Below are positions 36,436-45,131 of a stretch of DNA of 64,000 nucleotides, piece after piece (position 1 is the first letter of the stretch; each line of letters begins with the position of its first letter). The notes beneath the pieces are model-generated. The model searched no databases. It saw only the letters and a list, made by a program, of their open reading frames with translations, and had not been told where the DNA came from. Source of the stretch: Flavobacterium sp. (GTDB lineage: Bacteria > Bacteroidota > Bacteroidia > Flavobacteriales > Flavobacteriaceae). The translations under genes were made by a program, and so were the position numbers. The stretch spans positions 140,248-204,247 of the forward strand of contig JAGYJR010000002.1 in NCBI GenBank assembly GCA_018401995.1, given 5' to 3'.

Positions 36436-39090
36436 TTAAAATTGTTGTCCAATTATAAAGTGAGTTTGCCATCCACTTTTTTGATTGGTCCCTGGGATAT
36501 TATCAAAACCATGAGCAAAATCAATTCCTAATAGTCCGAAAGCTGGCATAAATACTCTTAAACCAACACCTGCAGATCTACTTAATTTAAAAGGATTGTA
36601 TTCTTTAAATGTGTCAAAAGCATTACCCGCCTCAATAAAACTTAAGCCGTAAATTGTTGCAGCTTGTTTTAACGTAATAGGATATCTAAGTTCTAATGAA
36701 AACTTATTATATATTGTTCCACCATCGACACTTGACAATGAGTTGTTTGGATATCCTCTGAGCTGGATTACTTCTCTACCATCTAAGGCAAAGTTGGCTA
36801 AACCATCACCACCAACATAGAATCTCTCAAAAGGCACGAGACCTCTATCTGAGTTATAAGCGCCCATGTATCCAAATTCTCCTAAAGTTCTTAATACCAA
36901 TTTATCATAGATTCTTGTATACCAATCACCTCTAAATTTAACCTTGTAATACTCTAGCCAATTAAATCTTTTTTGATCTATTTTACTTTGATCGGCAGCA
37001 GCATCTTGAAAATTATCAACTTTTCTCGGATTAGGATTTTGTTGTGTTGGAACAGCTTCCAAATAGTCTCCTGGCTGTACAATAACGGTAACACCATTTT
37101 CAACATATGAGTATGGGTCTCCTTTATAAGTATACTTGTATTCTTCTAAATTTTCTAAATTTCCATAATCAACTCCATTAAATAAAGAATATGGAGGAGT
37201 TAGTCTTGCTGAAACACTAAACTCTGAACCATAAGTTGGATATATAGGGTTTACACCTTTACTGTTTCTTGTTAATCCTATTGTATAAGCGAAGTTTCTT
37301 GAAGAACCATCACCAAATGTAAACAATCCAGTATTGTAGTTATTTAAGTCATAATATTGAAAAGTCAAATTCTGAGATAACACAAAATAGTCATCAGGAA
37401 CTCTTAATCTTTTTGCTATACCAACATTTAAAGAAGTAATGTTAAAACTCTGATTTCTATCTACATCTCTTGTTCGAAAGTCAAATAAAAACTGTTTACT
37501 CTGAGATATTGAAGCAGAAAAGTTAATTGGTTTTTTACCTCCTAACCATGGTTCTGAAAACGATAAGCTGTATGTTTGAAAAAACTGACTCGCTTGTAAT
37601 CGAAGAGCCATTTTTTGACCATCACCCATTGGTAATGGCTTGTAAGCATCTTTTTTAAACATATTTCTCGCAGAGAAATTGTTAAAAGAAAGCCCTAAGG
37701 TTCCAATGAACCCTCCACCTCCATAGCCTCCTTGAAGTTCAATTTGACTAGAGCCTTTTTCAACCACGCTGTATTCAATATCTACTGTTCCTTCTTGAGG
37801 GTCAACATTTTTAAAGTCAGGTTTTATTGCTTCAGGATCAAAAAATCCTAATTGACCAATTTCACGTATAGATCTAACTAATAATTCTTTGCTATATTTT
37901 TGTCCTGGTCTTGTTCTTAATTCACGATAAATAACATGATCATTTGTTTTGTCATTTCCAACAACAGTTATTCGGTTAAAATAAGCAATTGGACCTTCAG
38001 AGATTCTAATTTCAAAATCTATGGTGTCATTTGATGTTTTAACTTCAACAGCATTAATGCTTGAAAAAAGATAGCCGTTATTTTGGTAAAGATTTGTTAA
38101 ATCTTCGCCATCTGGCTTAGTTTGATCTGCAATTCTCTTTTGTAATAAAACACCATTATAAACATCACCTTTTTGTATACCTAATATTCTGTTAAGTTGG
38201 GTATTGGTATAAACGCTATTTCCAAGATAACGAATATCTCCAAAATAATATTTTTTTCCTTCTTCAAGGTTAACTTTGATGTCAATTGTGTTTTTTTCTT
38301 TGTTGTAGGCAATGGTGTCTGATGTTATTCTGGCATCTCTAAAACCATTTTCTTTATATTTGTCAATAACGTTTGTTAAATCTTCTTGATATTTATCTTT
38401 GATGTATTTTGAAGATTTGAAGATTCGTAATGGATTCTTTTGTTTGGTATTTTTAAAAGCCTTTCTAAGTTTTTTATCACTCATTTCTTCATTACCATTA
38501 AAGGTAATAGATGCGACTTTAACTTTAGTTCCTTTGTCAATATTTACAACCATTTTTACTTCAGTATCGGTTGAATCTTCTATTGTATTTATAAAAACTT
38601 TATTGTTATAATAACCGTCTTTTTTGTACTTATTTTCAATATAGTTTTTGGTAGTTGTAATCAAATTTTCATTGACAATTTTACCTTTTTTAAGATCAAC
38701 TTCTTTAATTAAGTCTTCTGCTTTTCCTTTTTTAATCCCATTTATTTTAATATCTGATAATTTTGGAAGTTCGTTAATGTTTAATTCAAGGAAAATACTA
38801 TCTCCCTTAATCTCATTAACATAAAAATTAACATCACTAAAAAGGCCAAGTTTCCATAGCTTTTTAATTGCAGTACTAATGTCTTCTCCTGGTACAACAA
38901 TTTTTTGTCCTTTTTCTAAACCAGTAAACGTGACTACTGTTTGTTCGTTATAATTTAACTTACCTGTCACTTCAACATTACCTAAAATGTATTCTTTTCC
39001 GCTTTCAAGTTTTGTTTCTTGTGCAACTAATTTTGTACTATTTCCTATAACTACAAAGGCAAAAAGTAATTGTAAACTTTTTTTAAACAT
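36436..39090 (-). CDS. bamA: Outer membrane protein assembly factor BamA
   Basis: An 884-aa protein: signal peptide (about 1-24), POTRA domains in the N-terminal half (repeated KIxGxxK and ITFNGNEEMSDKKLRKAF-type motifs) and a C-terminal Omp85 barrel (from about 480; the VGLRVFMPAFGLLGIDFAHG strand near the end and final FIIGQQF). BamA inserts beta-barrel proteins in the outer membrane. ATG 39090 was chosen because the 12 extra residues of the longer frame precede a good signal peptide and overlap the uppS end. It begins four bases after the uppS stop. Confidence 0.95.
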   Translation of the reverse strand: MFKKSLQLLFAFVVIGNSTKLVAQETKLESGKEYILGNVEVTGKLNYNEQTVVTFTGLEKGQKIVVPGEDISTAIKKLWKLGLFSDVNFYVNEIKGDSIFLELNINELPKLSDIKINGIKKGKAEDLIKEVDLKKGKIVNENLITTTKNYIENKYKKDGYYNNKVFINTIEDSTDTEVKMVVNIDKGTKVKVASITFNGNEEMSDKKLRKAFKNTKQKNPLRIFKSSKYIKDKYQEDLTNVIDKYKENGFRDARITSDTIAYNKEKNTIDIKVNLEEGKKYYFGDIRYLGNSVYTNTQLNRILGIQKGDVYNGVLLQKRIADQTKPDGEDLTNLYQNNGYLFSSINAVEVKTSNDTIDFEIRISEGPIAYFNRITVVGNDKTNDHVIYRELRTRPGQKYSKELLVRSIREIGQLGFFDPEAIKPDFKNVDPQEGTVDIEYSVVEKGSSQIELQGGYGGGGFIGTLGLSFNNFSARNMFKKDAYKPLPMGDGQKMALRLQASQFFQTYSLSFSEPWLGGKKPINFSASISQSKQFLFDFRTRDVDRNQSFNITSLNVGIAKRLRVPDDYFVLSQNLTFQYYDLNNYNTGLFTFGDGSSRNFAYTIGLTRNSKGVNPIYPTYGSEFSVSARLTPPYSLFNGVDYGNLENLEEYKYTYKGDPYSYVENGVTVIVQPGDYLEAVPTQQNPNPRKVDNFQDAAADQSKIDQKRFNWLEYYKVKFRGDWYTRIYDKLVLRTLGEFGYMGAYNSDRGLVPFERFYVGGDGLANFALDGREVIQLRGYPNNSLSSVDGGTIYNKFSLELRYPITLKQAATIYGLSFIEAGNAFDTFKEYNPFKLSRSAGVGLRVFMPAFGLLGIDFAHGFDNIPGTNQKSGWQTHFIIGQQF

Positions 39091-39094
39091 TTTT

Positions 39095-39838
39095 TTATTC
39101 TGAAATTTGTTCGCTTGTTTTTCCAAATCTTCTTTCTCTATTCTGATAACTTAATATTGCTTCGTATAAATGTTCTTTTTTAAAATCGGGCCATAACACT
39201 TCTGAAAAATAAAATTCTGCATATGCTATTTGCCAAAGTAAAAAATTACTAATGCGGTGTTCGCCACTTGTACGAATAACTAAGTCTACATCAGGTAGAT
39301 TGTGTGTGTAAAGATGCTTATTAATAATTGATTCGTCAATAGCATCTATTGAAATTATATTATTTTTAACTTTATCGCTAATTTTTTTAACAGCTTGAAC
39401 CAACTCTTCTCTAGCACCATAACTTAAAGCCAATGTCAATGTCATCCTAGTGTTTGCAGCAGTTGATTCAATTACCTCTTCAAGTTCTTTTTGAACCTTT
39501 GCTGGTAAATTTGTTAAATTTCCGATAGCGTTTAATCGGATATTGTTTTTCTGCAAAGTAGCCAATTCTTTCTTTAAAGATGAAATTAGTAACTTCATTA
39601 AGGTATCTACCTCAAATTTTGGGCGATTCCAGTTTTCAGTTGAAAATGCATAAAGGGTTAGGTTTTCAATTCCTAATTCCGCACAAGTTTCAACAGTGTT
39701 TTTTACAGATTTTGTACCATTTTCATGACCTATAGTTCTCAATAAACCTTTTTGTTTTGCCCAACGACCATTTCCATCCATTATAATTGCTAAATGGCGT
39801 GGTAGTTTTTCTAGATTTATGTTGTCTTTCAATATCAT
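39095..39838 (-). CDS. uppS: Isoprenyl transferase (undecaprenyl diphosphate synthase)
   Basis: A 247-aa cis-prenyltransferase that extends farnesyl diphosphate to the C55 carrier lipid used in wall and surface-polysaccharide synthesis. The catalytic HLAIIMDGNGRWA motif (Asp21) is at the start, ALSYGAREE in the middle and DLVIRTSGEHRISNFLLWQ with AEFYF near the end, all family-defining. The start at 39838 gives the family N-terminus; the longer frame would overlap the DUF6089 stop. It is coupled with DUF6089 (gap 1 bp) and bamA (gap 4 bp). Confidence 0.96.
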   Translation of the reverse strand: MILKDNINLEKLPRHLAIIMDGNGRWAKQKGLLRTIGHENGTKSVKNTVETCAELGIENLTLYAFSTENWNRPKFEVDTLMKLLISSLKKELATLQKNNIRLNAIGNLTNLPAKVQKELEEVIESTAANTRMTLTLALSYGAREELVQAVKKISDKVKNNIISIDAIDESIINKHLYTHNLPDVDLVIRTSGEHRISNFLLWQIAYAEFYFSEVLWPDFKKEHLYEAILSYQNRERRFGKTSEQISE

Positions 39839-39839
39839 A

Positions 39840-40523
39840 TTATTCTGCACAAAAACAGGGATTATCGCCAAAAGTATAAGTTAACGTAAAACCCGTGAAC
39901 ACATACCAATCATTACTATTTAGGTTTCCAAATCGAACATTTTCAAAATTGTCATTCTTTGGATTACTTCCATCTAAATTATCTGTAAAAGTATATCTAG
40001 CACCAACTTCAAAACCTAAGATAAAACTTTCAAGAAATCTTGTTTTAATTCCAACTACCATTGGTATCGCAAAAGCACTATCTCTGTAATCAGTTTCAGC
40101 TTTGGTTCCTAATATATATTTTTCATTATATATAAAATGGTTTACACCTGTAAATACATAAGGAGTAAACAATGTTCCTGATTCATGCAAATCGAAATCA
40201 AAAAAATTAAATTCTAGACCTGCGGAAAATTCAGTAATGCTATTTGTGAATGAAAATCCTCTTAAATTTCTTCCTGGAATATCACTGTCTTTATCATTTG
40301 AATTGATATTTCCATGTTTTATTGAAAAGCGATAGGAGTGACGTGTGCTTCTGTTCCATTTGTATAACAACCCTATAGTTGGTTCATTTGGCGAAATGTA
40401 ATCTGTAGGACCAATGTCGCCAATGTAATTGGAACCACCTACAAATATACCAATTTCATTAATTTGAGCTTTTGCACTCAAAAAACTTAGCAACAGAAAT
40501 ATGTAAACAACTAATACTTTCAT
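39840..40523 (-). CDS. DUF6089 family outer-membrane beta-barrel protein
   Basis: A 227-aa protein with a signal peptide (about 1-20, FLSAKAQ) and an eight-stranded-barrel pattern, including the family opening INEIGIFVGGSNYIGDIGPTDYISPN, a GLLYKWN segment and a final aromatic strand FTGFTLTYTF. Function unknown. It sits regularly between nadK and uppS-bamA in flavobacteria, suggesting an outer-membrane assembly link. The start was set at 40523 because a -7 box lies only 15 nt upstream of it. Confidence 0.85.
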   Translation of the reverse strand: MKVLVVYIFLLLSFLSAKAQINEIGIFVGGSNYIGDIGPTDYISPNEPTIGLLYKWNRSTRHSYRFSIKHGNINSNDKDSDIPGRNLRGFSFTNSITEFSAGLEFNFFDFDLHESGTLFTPYVFTGVNHFIYNEKYILGTKAETDYRDSAFAIPMVVGIKTRFLESFILGFEVGARYTFTDNLDGSNPKNDNFENVRFGNLNSNDWYVFTGFTLTYTFGDNPCFCAE

Positions 40524-40538
40524 TTTAAAAATAGTTTG

Positions 40539-40546
40539 CAAATATA
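40539..40546 (-). promoter_or_regulatory. -7 box upstream of DUF6089-uppS-bamA
   Basis: TATATTTG on the minus strand, an exact TAnnTTTG match, overlapping an alternative longer start of DUF6089. No canonical -33 TTG. Confidence 0.45.
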
Positions 40547-40623
40547 ACAATATAGATTTCACTACCACACAGATAGGAAATTTATTTTAAAAACGTAATA
40601 AAGTTGTTTTTTGTATACGGTTT

Positions 40624-41508
40624 TTAATTTCTTTTATCTTCACCCCAAAGTAATTTTTTTCTAATGGTGTTTAAAAAAGAATCTTCGTTGAATTCAATAA
40701 TGCTAATGGTGAATGGCGATTTTTTGATATGAATCACAGTATCTTTACTAACTGAGTTAATTCTGGAGTCTAGCGAAATTAAAAATTGTTCTTCTCTTCC
40801 TGAAACTTCAAGCGTAATTTCGGTATCATCAGTAATTACCAATGGTCTTGCATTTAAATTATGTGGTGCCATTGGTGTTATAACTAAACTAGCTACTTCA
40901 GGAGTTAATAATGGACCACCACAACTCAATGAATATCCTGTGGAGCCCGTTGGTGTAGAAACAATTAATCCGTCTGCCCAATAAGAAGTTAACAATTCAC
41001 CGTTCAAATAGGTTTTTATGGTAATCATCGAAGTGGTGTCTTTTCTGGCTACAGTAACTTCATTAAGCGCAAAGTCTAAATCAGAAAAGCTTTCGTAAGA
41101 TGGACTTGTAGTTATACTCAAAAGTGTTCGTTTAGAAACGTGGTATTCTTTGGCTAACAATTTTTTTAGTTGAATTTCAATATTTTCAAACTGAACAGTT
41201 GCTAAAAACCCCAATCTTCCAGCGTTAATTCCAATGATTGGAATGTTTTTATCTCGAATATAAGTGGCTGCTTTTAGAATGGTTCCATCTCCTCCAATGC
41301 TAATTAATGCTTCAAAACTCGAATCTAATTCGTGGTTGTTATGAAAAACAGGGAAATTGGAAGTTACAATTTCTTTCTCTTTTAAAATTTCCAAAAAATG
41401 AGCTTCAAAAACAATTTGTACTTGGTGTGAATGTAATATAGTTAAGACTTTGGTAACAATTTCTGCGGTATTGCTTTGGTAATATTGTCCAAAAAGTGCT
41501 AATTTCAT
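40624..41508 (-). CDS. nadK: NAD kinase
   Basis: A 294-aa enzyme phosphorylating NAD to NADP. The GGDGT motif (residues 72-76), the NAGRLGFLA segment, and the glycine-rich STPTGSTGYSLSCGGP signature near residues 186-201 are intact. It starts five bases after the end of the CBS-domain gene, so the two are almost certainly cotranscribed; the gap to DUF6089 is about 100 bp and carries a separate -7 box. Confidence 0.96.
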   Translation of the reverse strand: MKLALFGQYYQSNTAEIVTKVLTILHSHQVQIVFEAHFLEILKEKEIVTSNFPVFHNNHELDSSFEALISIGGDGTILKAATYIRDKNIPIIGINAGRLGFLATVQFENIEIQLKKLLAKEYHVSKRTLLSITTSPSYESFSDLDFALNEVTVARKDTTSMITIKTYLNGELLTSYWADGLIVSTPTGSTGYSLSCGGPLLTPEVASLVITPMAPHNLNARPLVITDDTEITLEVSGREEQFLISLDSRINSVSKDTVIHIKKSPFTISIIEFNEDSFLNTIRKKLLWGEDKRN

Positions 41509-41513
41509 TTGAC

Positions 41514-42173
41514 TTATATATTAAGGTATTTGTCTAAATAATCGGAACGCTCTTTTAAGCTGTTTAAATAGGAATCTTCTTGGTGCTCCGAAATGATTTC
41601 ATATTCATAACGACGAAATGTTTGAATAATTTCATTCATTTCGCTTTGGCTAATCTTAACCGTGATTTCTGCTTTTCCATTGCTGATGTTGGAAATGAAA
41701 ATCCCCAATATTTTTCCATTATTGCTCTCTACTATTTGGGAAATTTGACTAAATGAAAATTGGGTAACATCTTTTTCTACTACCAAAATTCCGCCTTCTT
41801 CTTTAAGAAATGGAGTTTCATGCAGAAAACGAACCACATCTTCTAGTTCGTAATAACCCAAATAATTGTTTTTTTCATCTAAAACTGGAACGATGTTGGT
41901 TTCATTCTGAGCAAAAACTTCTAAAACATCTAACCAAATCATATTTGAACGCACAAAAAATCGATTGAATTCAAAACGGTGTTCTTCAATTTTTGATATT
42001 TGACTAAAAATATCTGCGTTTTCTTTGCTCAAACAACCAATATAAACATTTCCTTCCAATACTGGAAAATGTGAATAAGGCAAATCCAAGAATAAATCTT
42101 GTGCCTCTTCAATGGTGTCTGTGCTACTCAAAGCTTTGATATCGCTATTTAAAAAATGTAATAGAGTATTCAT
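41514..42173 (-). CDS. CBS domain-containing protein
   Basis: A 219-aa protein with two N-terminal CBS motifs (about 10-65 and 75-135; DLPYSHFPVLEGNVYIGCLSK and NIVPVLDEKNNYLGYYE). The C-terminal 70 residues (FSFSQISQIVESNNGKILGI) resemble an ACT-type fold. CBS pairs usually bind adenosine nucleotides; with nadK downstream, sensing of an adenine nucleotide is a reasonable guess only. Divergent from pdxJ. Confidence 0.87.
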   Translation of the reverse strand: MNTLLHFLNSDIKALSSTDTIEEAQDLFLDLPYSHFPVLEGNVYIGCLSKENADIFSQISKIEEHRFEFNRFFVRSNMIWLDVLEVFAQNETNIVPVLDEKNNYLGYYELEDVVRFLHETPFLKEEGGILVVEKDVTQFSFSQISQIVESNNGKILGIFISNISNGKAEITVKISQSEMNEIIQTFRRYEYEIISEHQEDSYLNSLKERSDYLDKYLNI

Positions 42174-42234
42174 CTTCGCTCGAAATTTTATGCAAAATAA
42201 TCAAAAATACCTTATCCATACTAGTAATACTTTG

Positions 42235-42242
42235 TATTTTTG
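42235..42242 (+). promoter_or_regulatory. -7 box upstream of pdxJ
   Basis: TATTTTTG, an exact TAnnTTTG match, 19 nt before ATG 42262. It excludes a longer in-frame start at 42112, which would overlap the divergent CBS gene. Confidence 0.45.
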
Positions 42243-42261
42243 TAAAGTAAATAGAAATACA

Positions 42262-42975
42262 ATGACAAAATTATCTGTAAATATCAATAAAATTGCCACA
42301 TTACGAAACGCTAGAGGAGGCAATGTCCCTGATTTATTAAAAGTTGCTGCTGATATTCAAAAATTTGGTGCTCACGGAATTACCATTCATCCACGACCTG
42401 ATGAACGCCATATTCGCTACCAAGACGCAAGAGATTTAAAGGCAATTGTTCATACTGAATATAATATTGAAGGAAATCCTCAACACAATTTTATTGATTT
42501 GGTTTTAGAATGCAAACCTACGCAAGTGACTTTGGTTCCTGATGCTATTGGAGCACTAACTTCAAATGCAGGTTGGGATACAATAAAACATCAATCCTAT
42601 TTAAAAGAAGTAATTCAAGAATTCCAACGCAATAATATTAGAACTTCTATTTTTGTGGATGCCAATGAAGCTATGGTAGAAGGAGCAAAAGCAACTGGGA
42701 CTGATAGAATTGAGTTGTATACTGAAAGTTTTGCACATCAATACGGTTTAGGAAATAAAGAAGGAATTCAGCCTTTTATTCAAGCAGCATTAAAAGCTAA
42801 TGAATTGGATTTAGGAATTAATGCTGGCCACGATTTAAGTTTGGATAATATTCGTTTTTTCAAAGAAAATATTCCCAATTTATTAGAAGTTTCCATTGGT
42901 CACGCCCTGATTTCGGAAGCCATTTATTTAGGTTTAGAAAATGTAGTGAACATGTATTTGCAAAAATTAAAATAA
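42262..42975 (+). CDS. pdxJ: Pyridoxine 5'-phosphate synthase
   Basis: A 237-aa TIM-barrel enzyme that condenses 1-deoxyxylulose 5-phosphate with 3-amino-2-oxopropyl phosphate in the DXP-dependent vitamin B6 pathway. Family motifs seen: LSVNINKIATLRNARGG at the start, ITIHPRPDERHIR near 43-56, QVTLVPDAIGALTSNAGW, ELYTESFA, INAGHDLSLDN and VSIGHALISEA. Length is normal. A separate alpha/beta hydrolase gene follows after 7 bp. Confidence 0.96.
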   Translation: MTKLSVNINKIATLRNARGGNVPDLLKVAADIQKFGAHGITIHPRPDERHIRYQDARDLKAIVHTEYNIEGNPQHNFIDLVLECKPTQVTLVPDAIGALTSNAGWDTIKHQSYLKEVIQEFQRNNIRTSIFVDANEAMVEGAKATGTDRIELYTESFAHQYGLGNKEGIQPFIQAALKANELDLGINAGHDLSLDNIRFFKENIPNLLEVSIGHALISEAIYLGLENVVNMYLQKLK

Positions 42976-42982
42976 AAACAAC

Positions 42983-43747
42983 ATGATTTTACATTCAAAA
43001 ATTGAAGGCGAAGGAAAACCGTTTGTAATCTTGCATGGTTTTTTGGGAATGCTAGACAATTGGAAAACGTTATCTTCAGAATTTGCAGCTGCAGGATTTC
43101 AAGTGCATGCATTAGATTTAAGAAATCATGGGAAAAGTTTTCATTCCAATGATTTTAATTACGAAGTAATGGTTGAAGATGTAAAGCGTTACTGCGAATT
43201 TCATCAATTGGATCAAATTTTACTTTTAGGTCATTCGATGGGTGGAAAAGTAGCGATGCAATTCGCGTGTTTATATCCTGAAAGGGTTGAAAAATTAATT
43301 GTTGCTGATATTGGACCAAAGTATTATCCACAACACCATCAAACAATTTTAGAAGGATTAAGTGCTATCGATTTTTCTAAAAAACCAAGTCGACAAGAAG
43401 CAGATGATATTTTGGCTAGTTATATTAAAGATGTTGGTACTAGGCAATTTTTATTGAAAAGTTTGTATTGGGAGTCGCCCGGTCAATTAGCATTCCGTTT
43501 TAATTTAAAAGTATTTGTTGAGAAGATTGAAGCAGTTGGAAAGGCGCTTTCTGAAGAATTTCAATATGATAAACCAACGTTATTTTTAAGAGGTGATAAG
43601 TCCAATTATATTGTAGATGCTGATTGGGATGCTATTAAACAACAATTTCCTTTTGCTCAATTAAAAACTGTCTCCAATGCTGGACATTGGTTACATGCTG
43701 AAAATCCAAAAGAATTCTATTTATATGTTGTACAGTTCATTAATTAA
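42983..43747 (+). CDS. Alpha/beta fold hydrolase (YbfF-like esterase)
   Basis: A 254-aa serine hydrolase. The oxyanion motif HGFLG (18-22), nucleophile elbow GHSMGGK (Ser85), a conserved DIGPKYY segment and a C-terminal NAGHWLHAE with the catalytic histidine are present. It resembles the YbfF class of acyl-CoA/short-chain esterases. The true substrate cannot be read from sequence. Likely cotranscribed with pdxJ. Confidence 0.88.
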   Translation: MILHSKIEGEGKPFVILHGFLGMLDNWKTLSSEFAAAGFQVHALDLRNHGKSFHSNDFNYEVMVEDVKRYCEFHQLDQILLLGHSMGGKVAMQFACLYPERVEKLIVADIGPKYYPQHHQTILEGLSAIDFSKKPSRQEADDILASYIKDVGTRQFLLKSLYWESPGQLAFRFNLKVFVEKIEAVGKALSEEFQYDKPTLFLRGDKSNYIVDADWDAIKQQFPFAQLKTVSNAGHWLHAENPKEFYLYVVQFIN

Positions 43748-43789
43748 TCAAAAAAATAGTATGCATTCATAATATTTTTTGTCAAAAAA

Positions 43790-43819
43790 TTGTTAATTCC
43801 ATAATTTATACTAATTTTG
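43790..43819 (+). promoter_or_regulatory. Promoter of fadL-like gene
   Basis: TTG (43790-43792), a 19-nt spacer and TAATTTTG (43812-43819): a textbook Bacteroidota promoter, with about 45 nt of leader. Confidence 0.75.
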
Positions 43820-43870
43820 GTATATTGATATTATTAATTTCAACAAAAAAAACTAACACATTTTTACATT

Positions 43871-45112
43871 ATGAGAAAATTACTTTCTTTAACATTATTG
43901 GCTTTGGCTGGCTCAACTGCTTTTGCAGGTGGATATAGAGTTAGTATTCAAGGACAAAAGCAATTAGCAATGGGACATACAGGTGTTGCTGTTGTAAACA
44001 GTGCTGAAGTTGCTTTTTTTAACCCTGCTGGTATGGCTTACTTGGATAATAAATTCAATGTTTCGGTAGGTGGAAATGCTTTATTTGCAGAAACAAAATT
44101 TCAGAATTCACAGTACAATTGGACGGCTTCAACAAGCAATTTAGGAACTCCTTTTAGTGTTTATGCCACATACAGAATCACAGATTGGTTAACTGCTGGT
44201 TTGGCGGTTTACACTCCTTACGGAAGTTCTGTAGAGTGGGATCAAAACTGGGAAGGAGCTCACTTAGTGAACAATATTGATTTACAGGCGATTTTTGTTC
44301 AGCCGACTATTTCTGTAAGAATGGGAGAGCATTTTAGTATTGGTGGTGGGCCGATTTATGCAACAGGGAGTGTTATGTTTAATAGAAATTTAGCTACTCC
44401 AGGTAATTTGTCAGAAAACGCCGATGTTACTCTAGATGGTAAAGGGATTACTGCATGGGGTTATAATGTTGGTATGATGTTTAATCCAACTGAAAAAGTT
44501 CGTTTAGGATTGAACTATCGTTCTGAAATTATCATGGAAGCAAGAGATGGTGATGCTACTTTTGGTGAATTACCAGTTTTATTAGAAAATGATCCAAGAT
44601 TTGCTCCAACAACTTTTAATGCAGACTTACCATTGCCGGCTGAAGTAACTGCTGGTCTTTCGGTTCAAGTTTCAGAAAAACTTCTTTTAGCATTTGATTA
44701 TAATTATGCATTATGGGATGTATATGAAGCGTTAACTGTTGAGTTTGCATCAGGAACAACATCTGTTAATCCAAGAAATTATCAAAATGCAAGTACTTAT
44801 AGATTAGGAGCGCAATATACTGCAACTGAAAAATTTACATTCAGAGCAGGTTGGTATTTTGATGAAAGTCCAGTTCAAGATGGTTATTTTGCGCCAGAAA
44901 CCCCTAGAAATGATTCAATGGGATTTACAGGAGGTTTAACGTACCAAGTTAATAAAAAGCTTGGAATTGATTTCTCGTTTTTATACTTACACTTTGATGA
45001 AGTTGAAAATTCTTATGATTTCTATCAAGAAAATGGTAACTTTTTGCCATTTGGTGGAACTTACAAAAGCTCAGTTTTTTCTCCTGGTATTGGTATAACT
45101 TATGGTTTCTAA
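43871..45112 (+). CDS. OmpP1/FadL/TodX family outer-membrane transporter
   Basis: A 413-aa barrel with a signal peptide (about 1-19, STAFAG). The FadL-type N-terminus GGYRVSIQGQKQLAMGHTGVAVVNSAEVAFFNPAGMAYL includes the NPAG motif of the family. FadL proteins import hydrophobic compounds such as long-chain fatty acids through a lateral opening. It is followed closely by an SGNH-hydrolase lipoprotein, and the pair may release and take up fatty acyl chains (inference). Confidence 0.9.
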   Translation: MRKLLSLTLLALAGSTAFAGGYRVSIQGQKQLAMGHTGVAVVNSAEVAFFNPAGMAYLDNKFNVSVGGNALFAETKFQNSQYNWTASTSNLGTPFSVYATYRITDWLTAGLAVYTPYGSSVEWDQNWEGAHLVNNIDLQAIFVQPTISVRMGEHFSIGGGPIYATGSVMFNRNLATPGNLSENADVTLDGKGITAWGYNVGMMFNPTEKVRLGLNYRSEIIMEARDGDATFGELPVLLENDPRFAPTTFNADLPLPAEVTAGLSVQVSEKLLLAFDYNYALWDVYEALTVEFASGTTSVNPRNYQNASTYRLGAQYTATEKFTFRAGWYFDESPVQDGYFAPETPRNDSMGFTGGLTYQVNKKLGIDFSFLYLHFDEVENSYDFYQENGNFLPFGGTYKSSVFSPGIGITYGF

Positions 45113-45131
45113 TTTTAAAATAAAAAAGACA

